Positions 1 to 8,966 of a DNA stretch of 64,000 nucleotides are shown in pieces. Within the stretch, counting starts at the first letter, position 1; each line of letters begins with the position of its first letter. This DNA comes from Paenibacillus polymyxa. GTDB lineage: Bacteria; Bacillota; Bacilli; Paenibacillales; Paenibacillaceae. The translations under genes and the position numbers were made by a program. Where the stretch lies: assembly GCF_018614975.1 (NCBI RefSeq), contig NZ_JAGGNR010000010.1:186001-250000 (forward strand), in the 5' to 3' direction. Below the pieces are notes generated by a model. It was given only the letters and a program-made list of their open reading frames with translations. It searched no databases and was not told where the DNA came from.

Positions 1-23
1 GGAATGATATCTGTATAACAGTT

Positions 24-51
24 AGCCCGGGGAGACAGATCCCTCCGGGCT
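24..51. terminator. GC-rich hairpin, possible terminator of an upstream gene
   Basis: AGCCCGG at 24-30 pairs with CCGGGCT at 45-51. No T-run follows, so termination is only a guess; the stem could equally belong to a leader of the glycosyltransferase gene that starts at 227. The remaining bases up to 226 show no gene; a second small hairpin (GCGC...GCGC, about 107-122) is the only other structure. Confidence 0.35.
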
Positions 52-226
52 ATTTGCATCGCCGCAAAAGCGGACATGCCCGTACAGGCGGATGATGAGG
101 GCAAGCGCCAATTTTGCGCCTTGCAGGACACCCGTCCATGATGCATCTGACCCCGAGGCATATCCTTTAGAGGGAAGACCAATCACGGGGAGAGTCTGGA
201 AGTAAGATCTCCTGAAGGAAGACAGG

Positions 227-1321
227 GTGAAGAATGTGGCAAAACGAAGACACCGTCCGCTGACCGAAGCGGAAACGGCTTACCGCGGCGGATACGCAGA
301 AGGCCGCAGATTTGGCGGCTGTCAGGCCATGATGGAGCGGGTGCAGAAGTTTCAACCGACCCTGCGGGACATGAAAGTACTGTATATTCCGCAAGGATTC
401 GATGCCATCGATGAAGGTGTCACCTTGGCTCTGCAGCAGTCTGTACGTGAATGCGTTGTTGGATCGCCAGCAGCGATGTTGCAGGAAGCCAGTCAACATC
501 GGCCCGATGTCGTGCTTGTCATGAATGGTTTGCATGTATTTCCTGCAGATCATGTGGAGCAGGTGAAGGGCATACGTGCACTCGGTATTCGAACTGCCGT
601 GTGGTTTGTGGATGATCCGTATTTCACCGAAGATACAACGTCCCTTTGCCAGCACTATGATGTCGTGTTCACGCATGAAGAGGCCGCCGTACCCCTCTAT
701 CTGGGACATGGAGCGAACCAGGTCATCTATATGCCACTCGCAGTGAATCCAGGCATGTTTCAACCGCGGCGCGCGGCACCGCAGCATCAGCACGACATTT
801 GTTTTATCGGTACCGGATTCTGGAACCGGATTGCCTTGTTTGATGAGCTGGCCCCTTTTCTTGCGGACAAAAAGGTATTCATTGCGGGTAGCCAGTGGAA
901 CCGGTTGGCACGCTTTGATGTACTAGGCCGTTTCATCCACGAAGGATGGATTGCTCCTGGAGAGACAGTAGATTATTACAATGGCGCCAAGATTGTCATT
1001 AACATTCACCGGACTTGCGAGAATGGGGAAGACAATCGCAACACACATCATCTTGAAGGTCACTCGATTAATCCACGCACGTATGAGATCAGCGCATGTG
1101 GCACAATGCAGATTACGGATGCACGTGCAGATTTACCCCGTTATTATAAGCCGGGATATGACATCGAGACGTTCACCAACGCAGCAGAACTTCAGCGCAA
1201 GATCCACTATTATCTGAAGCATGAAGAAGAACGACAGGCGATGGCGTGGCGGGGACTTCTCACCACGATGAACCAGCATACATTCACTCGCCGCATCGAT
1301 CAGTTGCTGGAACATTTGTAA
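227..1321 (+). CDS. CgeB-type glycosyltransferase (first copy)
   Basis: A 364-residue GT-B-fold glycosyltransferase of the CgeB (spore maturation protein) family. Seen: an N-terminal basic stretch (KRRHR), a Gly/Arg-rich segment (GGYAEGRRFGG) near residue 20, a second-domain start FIGTGFWNR near residue 193, and the family's C-terminal NPRTYEISACGT near 283. The GTG start at 227 follows GAAGGAAG by a normal spacing. Known: in Bacillus subtilis cgeB is expressed in the mother cell under late sporulation control and affects spore-surface glycosylation. Inferred: it adds a sugar to a spore-surface glycan or glycoprotein. A paralogue starts 60 bases downstream, and sugar-nucleotide genes follow on the same strand. 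The substrate cannot be told from sequence. Confidence 0.8.
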   Translation: MKNVAKRRHRPLTEAETAYRGGYAEGRRFGGCQAMMERVQKFQPTLRDMKVLYIPQGFDAIDEGVTLALQQSVRECVVGSPAAMLQEASQHRPDVVLVMNGLHVFPADHVEQVKGIRALGIRTAVWFVDDPYFTEDTTSLCQHYDVVFTHEEAAVPLYLGHGANQVIYMPLAVNPGMFQPRRAAPQHQHDICFIGTGFWNRIALFDELAPFLADKKVFIAGSQWNRLARFDVLGRFIHEGWIAPGETVDYYNGAKIVINIHRTCENGEDNRNTHHLEGHSINPRTYEISACGTMQITDARADLPRYYKPGYDIETFTNAAELQRKIHYYLKHEEERQAMAWRGLLTTMNQHTFTRRIDQLLEHL

Positions 1322-1381
1322 TCCCCATCTGAAGTGCAGCATCAACAAAAAACCTATCCCAAAAAATAAAGGAGTGGCGGT

Positions 1382-2521
1382 ATGTCTCTCAAGCACCGTA
1401 AAACCAAAAAGGTTCATGCACGCGTACTGAGCCTGGCTGATCAAGCACGCAAAAATGGGCAACATGCCGGATATGACGCTGGTAAGGAAGAAGGATATCT
1501 GCGCGGTCGCGCCAACTATATTGTGAATTGTGCACAGGAACCGTTGCCTTTCCGGCAGCTTCACGTGCTGTATGTATCCTCGGGTAAAGGCTTCCCTTAC
1601 TCCCCGTTGGATGAGGCTATCATGGCCACGCTACAGGGTATGGTGGCTCAGGTAACCCTCACTGATCCGCGTCAACCAGTTTCTGAAATTGCGCTGCAGA
1701 CGCGTCCTGATCTTGTGCTTGTGTTGGATGGAATGGATATTCCCGTCGAGCATATCGATGCAATTCGCCAAGCGGGCATTCAGACAGCGATCTGGCTCAC
1801 GGATGACCCGTACTATACAGATATGACGCTGGGGATCGTGAAACATTTTGACCATATCTTTACGCTCGAACTGAACTGTGTGGAACTGTACCGCCAAAGC
1901 GGTTGTGCATCGGTTCACTACCTTCCTTTTGCAGCCTTCACGAATCATTACTTCCCGATTACAACCCCTTCCCCATTAAAACGAGATGTCAGCTTTATCG
2001 GCTCTGCCTATTGGAACCGGGTGTACTTCTTCAACCCGATCATGGCGCAGCTGATGTCACACAATACGGTATTTAACGGTATCTGGTGGGACCGTCTGCC
2101 TGACTATACCGCCTATGGAGAGAAGATCGAACTCGGCCGCTGGATGAGTCCGCAGGAGACCAATGATGTGTATAATGGCACCAAAATTGTCATCAACCTG
2201 CATCGATCCCACGAAGATGATTCCGTCAATAATAATCACCTCAAAATTTTGCCAGCCTCACCGAACCCGAGAACGTTTGAAATTGCTTCCTCCACAACAC
2301 TACAGCTAACTGATGCACGGGATGATATTGCCCGTTTCTACAAACCGGGTGTGGAAATCGAGACGTATTCCTCCCCGCAGGAATTGCTCGATAAGGTGGA
2401 ATATTATCTTACTCATGAGAAGGAACGCCGTGAGATTGCACTTCGAGGGCTCGAACGCACATTGAAAGATCACACGTATGGCAAAAGAATTAATGAAATG
2501 TTAACCATTATATTCCCTTAA
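1382..2521 (+). CDS. CgeB-type glycosyltransferase (second copy)
   Basis: A 379-residue paralogue of the preceding CgeB-type enzyme with the same layout. It has a basic start (KHRKTKK), a Gly/Glu-rich helix (GYDAGKEEGYLRGR) around residues 30-43, FIGSAYWNR near 205 and NPRTFEIASSTT near 294. The ATG follows AAAGGAG with good spacing. Shared motifs at matching positions suggest an old duplication; the two have diverged clearly, so they may transfer different sugars or act at different linkages. It sits between the first copy and a GT4 gene, 67 bases before that gene's chosen start, so co-transcription is likely. The family assignment is firm and the acceptor is unknown. Confidence 0.8.
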   Translation: MSLKHRKTKKVHARVLSLADQARKNGQHAGYDAGKEEGYLRGRANYIVNCAQEPLPFRQLHVLYVSSGKGFPYSPLDEAIMATLQGMVAQVTLTDPRQPVSEIALQTRPDLVLVLDGMDIPVEHIDAIRQAGIQTAIWLTDDPYYTDMTLGIVKHFDHIFTLELNCVELYRQSGCASVHYLPFAAFTNHYFPITTPSPLKRDVSFIGSAYWNRVYFFNPIMAQLMSHNTVFNGIWWDRLPDYTAYGEKIELGRWMSPQETNDVYNGTKIVINLHRSHEDDSVNNNHLKILPASPNPRTFEIASSTTLQLTDARDDIARFYKPGVEIETYSSPQELLDKVEYYLTHEKERREIALRGLERTLKDHTYGKRINEMLTIIFP

Positions 2522-2588
2522 TATCGGCCGGGAGGAGGTGTGCACTGTACCCTGTATCGGGATATTCACGTACAGGGTCCGTGCGGCC

Positions 2589-4214
2589 ATGGCAACGAAA
2601 CCAAAGTTGATGTTGTTTTCCCATGTGTGCAACACCCGCAGCATTACAGGTGCCGAGAAGCTGCTGCTTCATTTTATGAGAGAGATCGGTACGATCTTTG
2701 AATGTGTGCTCGTAGCCCCTCAGGAGGGGAAGCTTGCGGGGCTTGCGCGAAGATTCGGCATTCAGGTCAAAATATGCACTCTGCCGATGCTTCACGGTGT
2801 GTACACACCTTACCTGGGCATTGCAGATGATGCGGAGCATCTTCGCCATACACCAGCGTATCAGGAAGCGGTCTCTCTAATACGGGAGACTGCTCCCGAT
2901 ATGGTGTTAACGAACACCTGCGTTAATGTGATGCCGGCTATAGCCGCAAAGTCCCTTCAGATTCCGGTCATCTGGAAGATAACCGAGATCATTCACTCGA
3001 ATGAACATACAACCGAGGCGATCCAGATGATTGGTTGTTACGCAGATTGGATTATCGGTATATCCGAGACAGCGGTGGCCCCATTCCAACAAGCGGGCAT
3101 GGGTGACAAAGTAACCATCATTTCCCCTACCTGGGAACCCGCGCTACCAGCACCGGACCGCTGGGTTCATCTGCGCGAACGTAAGCGCAAGGAGCTCGGT
3201 TTCAAATCATCGCAGACCTGTATCGGTTATATTTCTTCATTTATATATGATGCCAAAGGGTTGAAACCTTTTGTGGATATGGCCTTGAGGATCTGTGAAA
3301 CACATTCGCGCTGTCGCTTCTGGATCATCGGGGCACCATCGGATAAAAAGTATTACGACGAGTGTGTATCCCGGGTGAAAAAATCCGGATATTCACGCCG
3401 GTTTACCTTCACTACATTTGAAGAGAACGTATCTCTGGCGTATACCGCGATGGATCTCCTGGTCATCCCAAGCATGGTCAAAGAAGGATTTGGCATGACC
3501 GCACTGGAGGGTCTCTATTTTGCCAAACCGGTCATTGCTTTCGCTCAGGGTGGACTGAAGGAATTAATGGAATCCGTAGGCAGTGATGCATTTTTGGCCC
3601 CGCCGGGCGATACCGAAGCGCTTATCACCTTGGCAACAACCTTGCTGAATGATGCAGAGCTGGCCTCAAATACGGGGTGGCGCAATCGGACAGAAGCGGA
3701 AAGGCTCTACGGCGTTGAAACCTACCGAACGAAACTGCATACGATGGTGACACAGTGGTTATTGCGTTTTCCCGGATGGTTTGCTTATATCCAACCTCCG
3801 AATGGACCTGTGTATACCCATGGGGAGGGGGGACTACGCACTGTACTGGTTCTGGAGCCGGCTACGGTTCGTGCACTGTTATTCCCGCTGACCGTCATAC
3901 AGGCGTTGCCACATTCCTCATTACCTCCAATCGCATTGGGTCAAGTTGCTCCTGTTGATTCAGGCAATCGCCCAGCTGCAAAGCTGATTCAACAAAGGGG
4001 CAAAACGCGGAAACGTCGTCGCAAGCCACTTGCACCTCATTCTCGCCGAGACCGTGAGGGGCTGAAACGTACTTCCGGAACTGGCAGACGTAAGGGGAGA
4101 CCCCGTACAACGAAGGGACCGCGTCCGCATATGGGGAAATCGGCTAGTCGCAGACGCAAATCTGCCAAGGCGGGACGTAGCCGAGTACGGCGCAGGGGTT
4201 CCAATACAAGATGA
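2589..4214 (+). CDS. GT4 glycosyltransferase with long Arg/Lys-rich C-terminal tail
   Basis: A 541-residue retaining glycosyltransferase. The catalytic part covers about residues 1-390: an N-terminal domain with SITGAEKLLL, and the GT4 nucleotide-sugar motif EGFGMTALEGLYFAKPVIA near 300. Then comes a roughly 60-residue hydrophobic, proline-containing module, and finally a tail of about 77 residues with about 33 Arg/Lys and almost no hydrophobics. GT4 enzymes are usually 350-400 residues, so the tail is an addition. Start choice is awkward: GGAGGAGG lies at 2531-2537, directly against an in-frame GTG at 2538, too close to be used well, while ATG 2589 gives the usual N-terminus with only a weak AGGG upstream. 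The stop overlaps the next start (ATGA), implying coupling. Confidence 0.72.
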   Translation: MATKPKLMLFSHVCNTRSITGAEKLLLHFMREIGTIFECVLVAPQEGKLAGLARRFGIQVKICTLPMLHGVYTPYLGIADDAEHLRHTPAYQEAVSLIRETAPDMVLTNTCVNVMPAIAAKSLQIPVIWKITEIIHSNEHTTEAIQMIGCYADWIIGISETAVAPFQQAGMGDKVTIISPTWEPALPAPDRWVHLRERKRKELGFKSSQTCIGYISSFIYDAKGLKPFVDMALRICETHSRCRFWIIGAPSDKKYYDECVSRVKKSGYSRRFTFTTFEENVSLAYTAMDLLVIPSMVKEGFGMTALEGLYFAKPVIAFAQGGLKELMESVGSDAFLAPPGDTEALITLATTLLNDAELASNTGWRNRTEAERLYGVETYRTKLHTMVTQWLLRFPGWFAYIQPPNGPVYTHGEGGLRTVLVLEPATVRALLFPLTVIQALPHSSLPPIALGQVAPVDSGNRPAAKLIQQRGKTRKRRRKPLAPHSRRDREGLKRTSGTGRRKGRPRTTKGPRPHMGKSASRRRKSAKAGRSRVRRRGSNTR

Positions 4215-5320
4215 AGGCAGGGATTACGATGAAGATCATGACGGTGCTGGGTACGAGACCTGAGATCATACGGCTCAGCCTGATCATCTCCAAGCTGGAC
4301 CAGTACGCGTCCAAACATATTCTGGTGCACACGGGACAGAACTTCACGGAAAGTCTCAGCGGTCTCTTTTTCAAGGAAATGGGCCTGCGCGCACCGGATT
4401 ACGTTCTTCAGGATGAAGCGGCCACTCTGGGACGACAGCTGTCCTCGATGTTTACGCAGATGGAAGATCTGATATTGCAGGAGAAGCCCGATAAATTGCT
4501 GCTGCTTGGCGATACCAATAGCGCATTATGTGCAGTATTGGCTGAGCGCATGGGGGTTCCTGTTATTCATATGGAAGCAGGCAATCGTTGCTTCGACCTG
4601 GATGTGCCTGAAGAGAAAAATCGGAAGGTGATTGATGCCATCTCCACCGTTAATATGCCTTACACGGAACAGAGCAAGAAACATTTGGTCAGCGAAGGGG
4701 TGCCAAGCAGACGGATCGTGCTCACGGGCAATCCCATCTATGAAGTGATGCAGCATTACGATGCAAAGGTAAATTCCAGCAAAATACTCAAGAAGCTCAA
4801 GCTGAAGTCCGGGCAATATTTTTTGGTTACTGCCCATCGGGCCGAGAATGTGGATCACCCTCCTCATTTGCTGGAGATTATGAAAGGACTGAACCAGGTC
4901 GCTGAAGAACATGGGTTGCGTGTGATCTGCAGCATTCATCCGCGTACAGCGATCCGGATTGCGGAGCATCTGCAGCTGGAGATGAATCCGCTGGTGGAGT
5001 TTCACGAGCCGTTTGGATTCTTCGACTTTGTGATGCTCGAACGTCATGCACGCTGCGCACTCACGGATAGCGGTACCGTGCAGGAGGAGTGCTGCATTAT
5101 GGGTGTACCGACCGTAACGATGCGTCGAACTACCGAGCGGCCGGAAACGGTCGATTGCGGCAGCAATGTGGTCTCCGGTCTGGATGCCGCGCGCATCGCT
5201 GATTGCGTGAAAGTCATGACAAAGATGTCTAGCGACTGGGATTGCCCGCAAGGTTACAAAGCCACAGATGTATCCAGTAAAGTGGTTAAATTTCTGCTTG
5301 GAGGGAAAATGCATGTTTGA
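4211..5320 (+). CDS. UDP-N-acetylglucosamine 2-epimerase (WecB/CapG/WbvD type)
   Basis: A 369-residue non-hydrolysing UDP-GlcNAc 2-epimerase-family protein, a usual length. Seen: GTRPEIIR near the N-terminus, HTGQNF, MEAGNRCFD, TAHRAENV and DSGTVQEECCIMG, which are the family's substrate and UDP-binding motifs. It inverts C2 of a UDP-HexNAc in the cytoplasm. Next to a CapE/WbjB-like dehydratase and an RmlD/WbvR-like reductase it fits the last step of a UDP-L-FucNAc or UDP-L-QuiNAc pathway better than plain ManNAc synthesis; that is inference. ATG 4211 overlaps the upstream stop (ATGA). A second in-frame ATG at 4229 behind GGCAGGG is an alternative start. Confidence 0.82.
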   Translation: MKAGITMKIMTVLGTRPEIIRLSLIISKLDQYASKHILVHTGQNFTESLSGLFFKEMGLRAPDYVLQDEAATLGRQLSSMFTQMEDLILQEKPDKLLLLGDTNSALCAVLAERMGVPVIHMEAGNRCFDLDVPEEKNRKVIDAISTVNMPYTEQSKKHLVSEGVPSRRIVLTGNPIYEVMQHYDAKVNSSKILKKLKLKSGQYFLVTAHRAENVDHPPHLLEIMKGLNQVAEEHGLRVICSIHPRTAIRIAEHLQLEMNPLVEFHEPFGFFDFVMLERHARCALTDSGTVQEECCIMGVPTVTMRRTTERPETVDCGSNVVSGLDAARIADCVKVMTKMSSDWDCPQGYKATDVSSKVVKFLLGGKMHV

Positions 5321-6299
5321 AAATAAGCGTATACTCGTGACTGGCGGTACGGGATCATGGGGTTATGAACTTGTGGCTCAACTACTGCCCCAGCAGCCCA
5401 AAGAAATTATTGTATATTCCCGGAACGAGTCCAGCCAAGTGGCTATGAGTCGTGAATTTGAAGACCCACGTCTTCATTTCCGGATTGGAGATATTCGTGA
5501 CAAGGACGCCTTGACGGCGGCTTGCCAGCATGTGGACTATGTATTTCATCTGGCTGCGCTCAAGCATGTTCCGGTGTGTGAAGACCAACCGTACGAAGCA
5601 CTCAAAACCAATGTGATTGGTACACAGAACGTAATTGAGGCCGCTATTGAGAACAAGGTGGAAAAAGTAATCTATATCTCGACTGACAAAGCTGCCAATC
5701 CGTCCAACTTTTATGGCATGACAAAAGCGATCGGCGAGAAATTAATTGTATATGCAAATTTGTTACACAGTGATACCAAGTTTGTTACGGTACGGGGCGG
5801 GAATGTACTGGGAACAAACGGCAGTGTGGTACATCTGTTCAAGAATCAGATCCGCCAGAAAGGGCAGGTCTCCATCACGGATATGAGTATGACTCGATTC
5901 TTTCTTACGCTGAAGGATGCAATTACCTTGCTATTCAAAGCTTCGGTGGAAAGTGTTGGCGGAGAGATCTTTGTCATGACGATGCCTACCTGCAAAATCG
6001 TTGATCTCGCGGAAGTTCTTATTGAGGATTCCGGTGTGGAGAATGTGAGCATTGTGGAACGTGGCATTCGTCCAGGGGAGAAAATCCATGAAATATTGAT
6101 GAGTGAATTCGAGAGCATGACCACCGTTGTCTACGATGAGCAGTACCTGGTTATTCTTCCTACCCTGGGTATACCGGGTCTGCGTGAACATTATACCAAT
6201 TGTCCCCCGGTCTCCTTTAACAGTTTCAGTTCTGAACACCAACTCATGACCAAAGAGGAGATTCGTGAAATTCTGAAACGCGGAGGATTCTTGTCATGA
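5313..6299 (+). CDS. UDP-GlcNAc 4,6-dehydratase (CapE/WbjB-like SDR)
   Basis: A 328-residue extended short-chain dehydrogenase close to CapE/WbjB/FlaA1-type UDP-GlcNAc 4,6-dehydratases. Seen: the NAD-binding glycine motif GGTGSWG at residues 10-16, the STDKA segment followed by YGMTK (catalytic YxxxK), and a C-terminal helical tail. CapE/WbjB forms a 4-keto-6-deoxy sugar and epimerises C5 and C3 towards the L-series. ATG 5313 is preceded by GGAGGG at good spacing and overlaps the end of the epimerase gene by 8 bases. Together with the 2-epimerase and the reductase it forms a three-enzyme 2-acetamido-2,6-dideoxy-L-hexose pathway. PseB-type C5-inverting activity is the main alternative. Confidence 0.82.
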   Translation: MFENKRILVTGGTGSWGYELVAQLLPQQPKEIIVYSRNESSQVAMSREFEDPRLHFRIGDIRDKDALTAACQHVDYVFHLAALKHVPVCEDQPYEALKTNVIGTQNVIEAAIENKVEKVIYISTDKAANPSNFYGMTKAIGEKLIVYANLLHSDTKFVTVRGGNVLGTNGSVVHLFKNQIRQKGQVSITDMSMTRFFLTLKDAITLLFKASVESVGGEIFVMTMPTCKIVDLAEVLIEDSGVENVSIVERGIRPGEKIHEILMSEFESMTTVVYDEQYLVILPTLGIPGLREHYTNCPPVSFNSFSSEHQLMTKEEIREILKRGGFLS

Positions 6300-7123
6300 A
6301 ACTGCTGATACTTGGTGGGAACGGAATGGCCGGCCATATTCTGGTCGATTATTTCCGCCGTCAAGGTGTGCACAGCGTCTTCTACACAACTCGGGATGTC
6401 ACGGACCCGAATGGTCTGCTCCTGGATGTGAATGACAGCTTCATGGTTGACCGACTGGTAGAAGCGGTGCACCCGGATGTGATTATTAATGCTGTAGGTG
6501 TGTTGAACAACTTCGCAGATGAGGACAAAATTACGGCTTATCATATTAACGGGTTCCTGCCACATCGTCTGCGGCGGGTTGCAGATACGATTGGTGCACG
6601 TCTGATTCATATCAGCACAGACTGTGTGTTCAGCGGGGAGCGGGGAGCATACCGGGAAGATGATGTCACGGATGGGACTTCAGCTTACGCCATCACCAAA
6701 GCACTTGGCGAAGTTCAGGATGAAGGTCATCTGACGATCCGTACGTCCATCATTGGACCCGAGATTCGGCAGGGCGGCATTGGTCTGATGCAATGGTTTA
6801 TGTCCAGCACAGGTGAAGTCGGGGGTTATACCCGCGTATTCTGGAACGGTGTGACCACACTTGAGCTGGCCAAATGGGTAGACCATTACCTGGCCTCATC
6901 GGTTAGTGGTCTGATCCACCTTGCTCATCCGGCACCTGTTAGCAAGCATGACCTGCTTGTATTGTTCAAGCAGACCTGGGATAAGCAGGATGTGACGATT
7001 GTGCGTGATGACAGTGTAGTGCAAGACCGTACGCTGGTGTCCACTCGCGAGGATGTGAAGACAGACCTGCCGAATTATTCTACAATGCTGAAGGAGTTGG
7101 CATTATGGATGGAGCAGAGCTGA
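6296..7123 (+). CDS. RmlD-like sugar-nucleotide 4-ketoreductase (WbvR-like)
   Basis: A 275-residue SDR reductase of the RmlD type. Seen: GGNGMAGH near the N-terminus (NADPH binding), STDCVFSGERGAYRE near 105, and YAITK (YxxxK) near 130. It starts inside the dehydratase stop (ATGA). Known: a WbjB-type product is reduced either by WbjC/CapF, about 370 residues with a C-terminal cupin, to the FucNAc branch, or by WbvR, an RmlD homologue without cupin, to UDP-L-RhaNAc, which WbvD epimerises to UDP-L-QuiNAc. This protein is short and has no cupin, so the WbvR branch is the better guess. The chemistry cannot be proved from sequence. Confidence 0.75.
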   Translation: MKLLILGGNGMAGHILVDYFRRQGVHSVFYTTRDVTDPNGLLLDVNDSFMVDRLVEAVHPDVIINAVGVLNNFADEDKITAYHINGFLPHRLRRVADTIGARLIHISTDCVFSGERGAYREDDVTDGTSAYAITKALGEVQDEGHLTIRTSIIGPEIRQGGIGLMQWFMSSTGEVGGYTRVFWNGVTTLELAKWVDHYLASSVSGLIHLAHPAPVSKHDLLVLFKQTWDKQDVTIVRDDSVVQDRTLVSTREDVKTDLPNYSTMLKELALWMEQS

Positions 7124-8046
7124 GAGGCAAGAAAGTGCTGATTACAGGCGCCTCCGGTTTTACCGGGCGACATGCCGTATCTTATTTTCGGGAAGTTGGT
7201 GCAGTGGTTGCGGCGGTAGTCCGGAGGCCGGATGTGTATTCATTTGGTAAAGGTACTCAGGTCCATGTCTGTGATCTGAACGATAAACAGCAAGTGCGTC
7301 ATCTGATCGGCGAGGTGCAGCCCGACTATGTGCTTCATCTCGCTGGCAAAAACTCAGTGCCTGATTCGTGGTCTGATCCGCTACTGGTCCTGGAGACCAA
7401 TGTGATGGCTGTGCTGTATTTGCTGGATGCGCTTCGCAGTTGCCCGACAGCACGAACCGTTATTGTAGGATCGAGGTTAAAATATACGCTGGAACCTGGC
7501 CGGATTCCCCAGCCTCCACATCCATACAGCCTTAGTAAAGCTCTGGAAGAGATGGTGTCCTTGTCGTGGATGTCGCTCTTCGGACAACAGGTCATGCTGG
7601 CGGAGTCAGGCAATCTGATTGGTGCGGGTCCTTCCACAGGCATCTGTTCACTGCTTGCACGCCATGTTGTTGCCTGTGAGCAGACGGGCAAAACCGAGGC
7701 ATTCCGTCTGTCCGGACGGGACAGTACCCGTGACTTTCTGGATGTGCGGGATGCCGTCAGAGCGTATGCGACCCTCCTGGTACACGGGTCCAGCGGTACA
7801 GTATACCCGGTGGTGTCTGGAGTGGAGCGCAGTCTTGGTGAAATTGCAGATCTGCTGTTGTCGATGACAGAAGCTGAAGTCCCTGTTCGCTGGGATGGGG
7901 CATCTTCCGGTCCGGACGGTTCGGGGAAACAGGAGGAATTATCCCTGCTGCGCAAGCTTGGCTGGCAGCCGATGATTCCATTTGCCACCTCGCTTCAGGA
8001 TATCCTGAGTGATGTTCGTGTCCAGCAAGGGAGGACGACAAGTTGA
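7105..8046 (+). CDS. NAD(P)-dependent sugar epimerase/dehydratase (extended SDR)
   Basis: A 313-residue extended SDR similar in layout to GDP-mannose 4,6-dehydratase and Rmd-like proteins. Seen: GASGFTG at the N-terminus, DYVLHLAGKNSV, a YSLSK catalytic pair near 140, and RDFLDVRDAVRAY, typical of this subgroup. ATG 7105 lies 19 bases inside the reductase gene behind GAAGGAG at good spacing. It is a fourth sugar-nucleotide enzyme beyond the three-step pathway upstream. It could act on a second sugar nucleotide, for example a GDP- or dTDP-deoxysugar, or as an epimerase; the sequence alone does not settle the substrate. The next gene's TTG overlaps its stop. Confidence 0.75.
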   Translation: MDGAELRGKKVLITGASGFTGRHAVSYFREVGAVVAAVVRRPDVYSFGKGTQVHVCDLNDKQQVRHLIGEVQPDYVLHLAGKNSVPDSWSDPLLVLETNVMAVLYLLDALRSCPTARTVIVGSRLKYTLEPGRIPQPPHPYSLSKALEEMVSLSWMSLFGQQVMLAESGNLIGAGPSTGICSLLARHVVACEQTGKTEAFRLSGRDSTRDFLDVRDAVRAYATLLVHGSSGTVYPVVSGVERSLGEIADLLLSMTEAEVPVRWDGASSGPDGSGKQEELSLLRKLGWQPMIPFATSLQDILSDVRVQQGRTTS

Positions 8047-8759
8047 ATCCGAGAGTATCCATTGTCATTCCATTCTACAACTGCCCCTATGTGCCTCAGG
8101 CGATTCAGAGTTCGCTGAACCAGACGTATCCCGATGTGGAGATCGTTGTTGTGAATGATGGTTCCACCCGGCATGCAGAGTTGCTTCAACCCTATCTTCC
8201 TTATATTCATGTGCTTGGCAAAAGCAATGGCGGGACGGCTTCGGCACTTAATCATGGCATCCGCCATGCCTCTGGTGATTATGTAGCCTGGCTCAGTTCG
8301 GATGATTATCTGTACCCGGATAAAATTCGTTATCAGCTGGAGTTTATGCAGCGTGAGAATGTGCTCGTCTCACATACAAACTTTCACTATATCAACGAGC
8401 ATTCGGCAGTTACCAGAATGCATGGTGGGCCTGAACAGATGTCGGATATGGATTTACTAGGGCGGTTTGTTAACGGCAATCCGGTGAATGGCTGCACGGT
8501 CATGATTCGCAAGGATCTCTTTAGCGGAGTGGGGCTGTTCGATGAACTTCTTCCTTACACGCATGATCTGGATCTCTGGATGCGGATTGTACTGAACGGT
8601 CATCGGTTCCCATACCTGAATGAACCGCTTACTGCCTATCGTTGGCATGGGGGAATGGGATCGGTACGTCATGCCGATGTCATCGGCAGAGAGGCATCCA
8701 TGGTATGGTCCAGATATCGGGAACCGTTGTTGCAGCGAATAGCGACGCTTAGCGGGTAG
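8043..8759 (+). CDS. GT2 family glycosyltransferase (first of a tandem pair)
   Basis: A 238-residue inverting GT-A-fold glycosyltransferase. Seen: SIVIPFYNC at the start, VVVNDGST near 35, the metal-binding LSSDD (DxD-like) near 80, and a C-terminal ED-like region (PYTHDLDLWMRI). It has no membrane segment, so it should act at the cytoplasmic face on a lipid- or protein-linked acceptor. The TTG start at 8043 overlaps the upstream stop and follows GGGAGGAC. It is a paralogue of the GT2 gene at 8967, with identical length and matching motifs. A 207-base gap separates the two, so the second may have its own promoter. Confidence 0.8.
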   Translation: MNPRVSIVIPFYNCPYVPQAIQSSLNQTYPDVEIVVVNDGSTRHAELLQPYLPYIHVLGKSNGGTASALNHGIRHASGDYVAWLSSDDYLYPDKIRYQLEFMQRENVLVSHTNFHYINEHSAVTRMHGGPEQMSDMDLLGRFVNGNPVNGCTVMIRKDLFSGVGLFDELLPYTHDLDLWMRIVLNGHRFPYLNEPLTAYRWHGGMGSVRHADVIGREASMVWSRYREPLLQRIATLSG

Positions 8760-8966
8760 CGTAGGGAGGGTAGTTATGAAAGCCAAAAGATGGCTGATTA
8801 ACGCCCTCTTTGCGCAGCATTTTTGCCGATGATATGGGGGAAGTCGATTAATAATTCAAATATACTTCCGCAGCACCGCAGATGTCCGATACCGATCGAA
8901 TGGATCTTCATATAATAGAGGAAAGCAATCGCTATGCAGAGACAAACGGGGGAAGGGGAGGACCGA

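Noticed and set aside
5268..5312. Upstream start for the CapE-like gene
   Set aside because: Lies within the epimerase gene without a Shine-Dalgarno; ATG 5313 behind GGAGGG is clearly better.
4526..5314. 262-codon minus-strand frame over the UDP-GlcNAc 2-epimerase gene
   Set aside because: Antisense to the epimerase, rich in His and Cys, no ribosome binding site.
7335..7988. 217-codon minus-strand frame over the SDR gene
   Set aside because: Antisense; Ser/Arg/Pro-rich composition of a non-coding frame.
8776..8832. 18-codon frame with a good Shine-Dalgarno between the two GT2 genes
   Set aside because: Too short to judge; no coupling or motif. It could be a gene remnant or leader peptide, but nothing supports a function.
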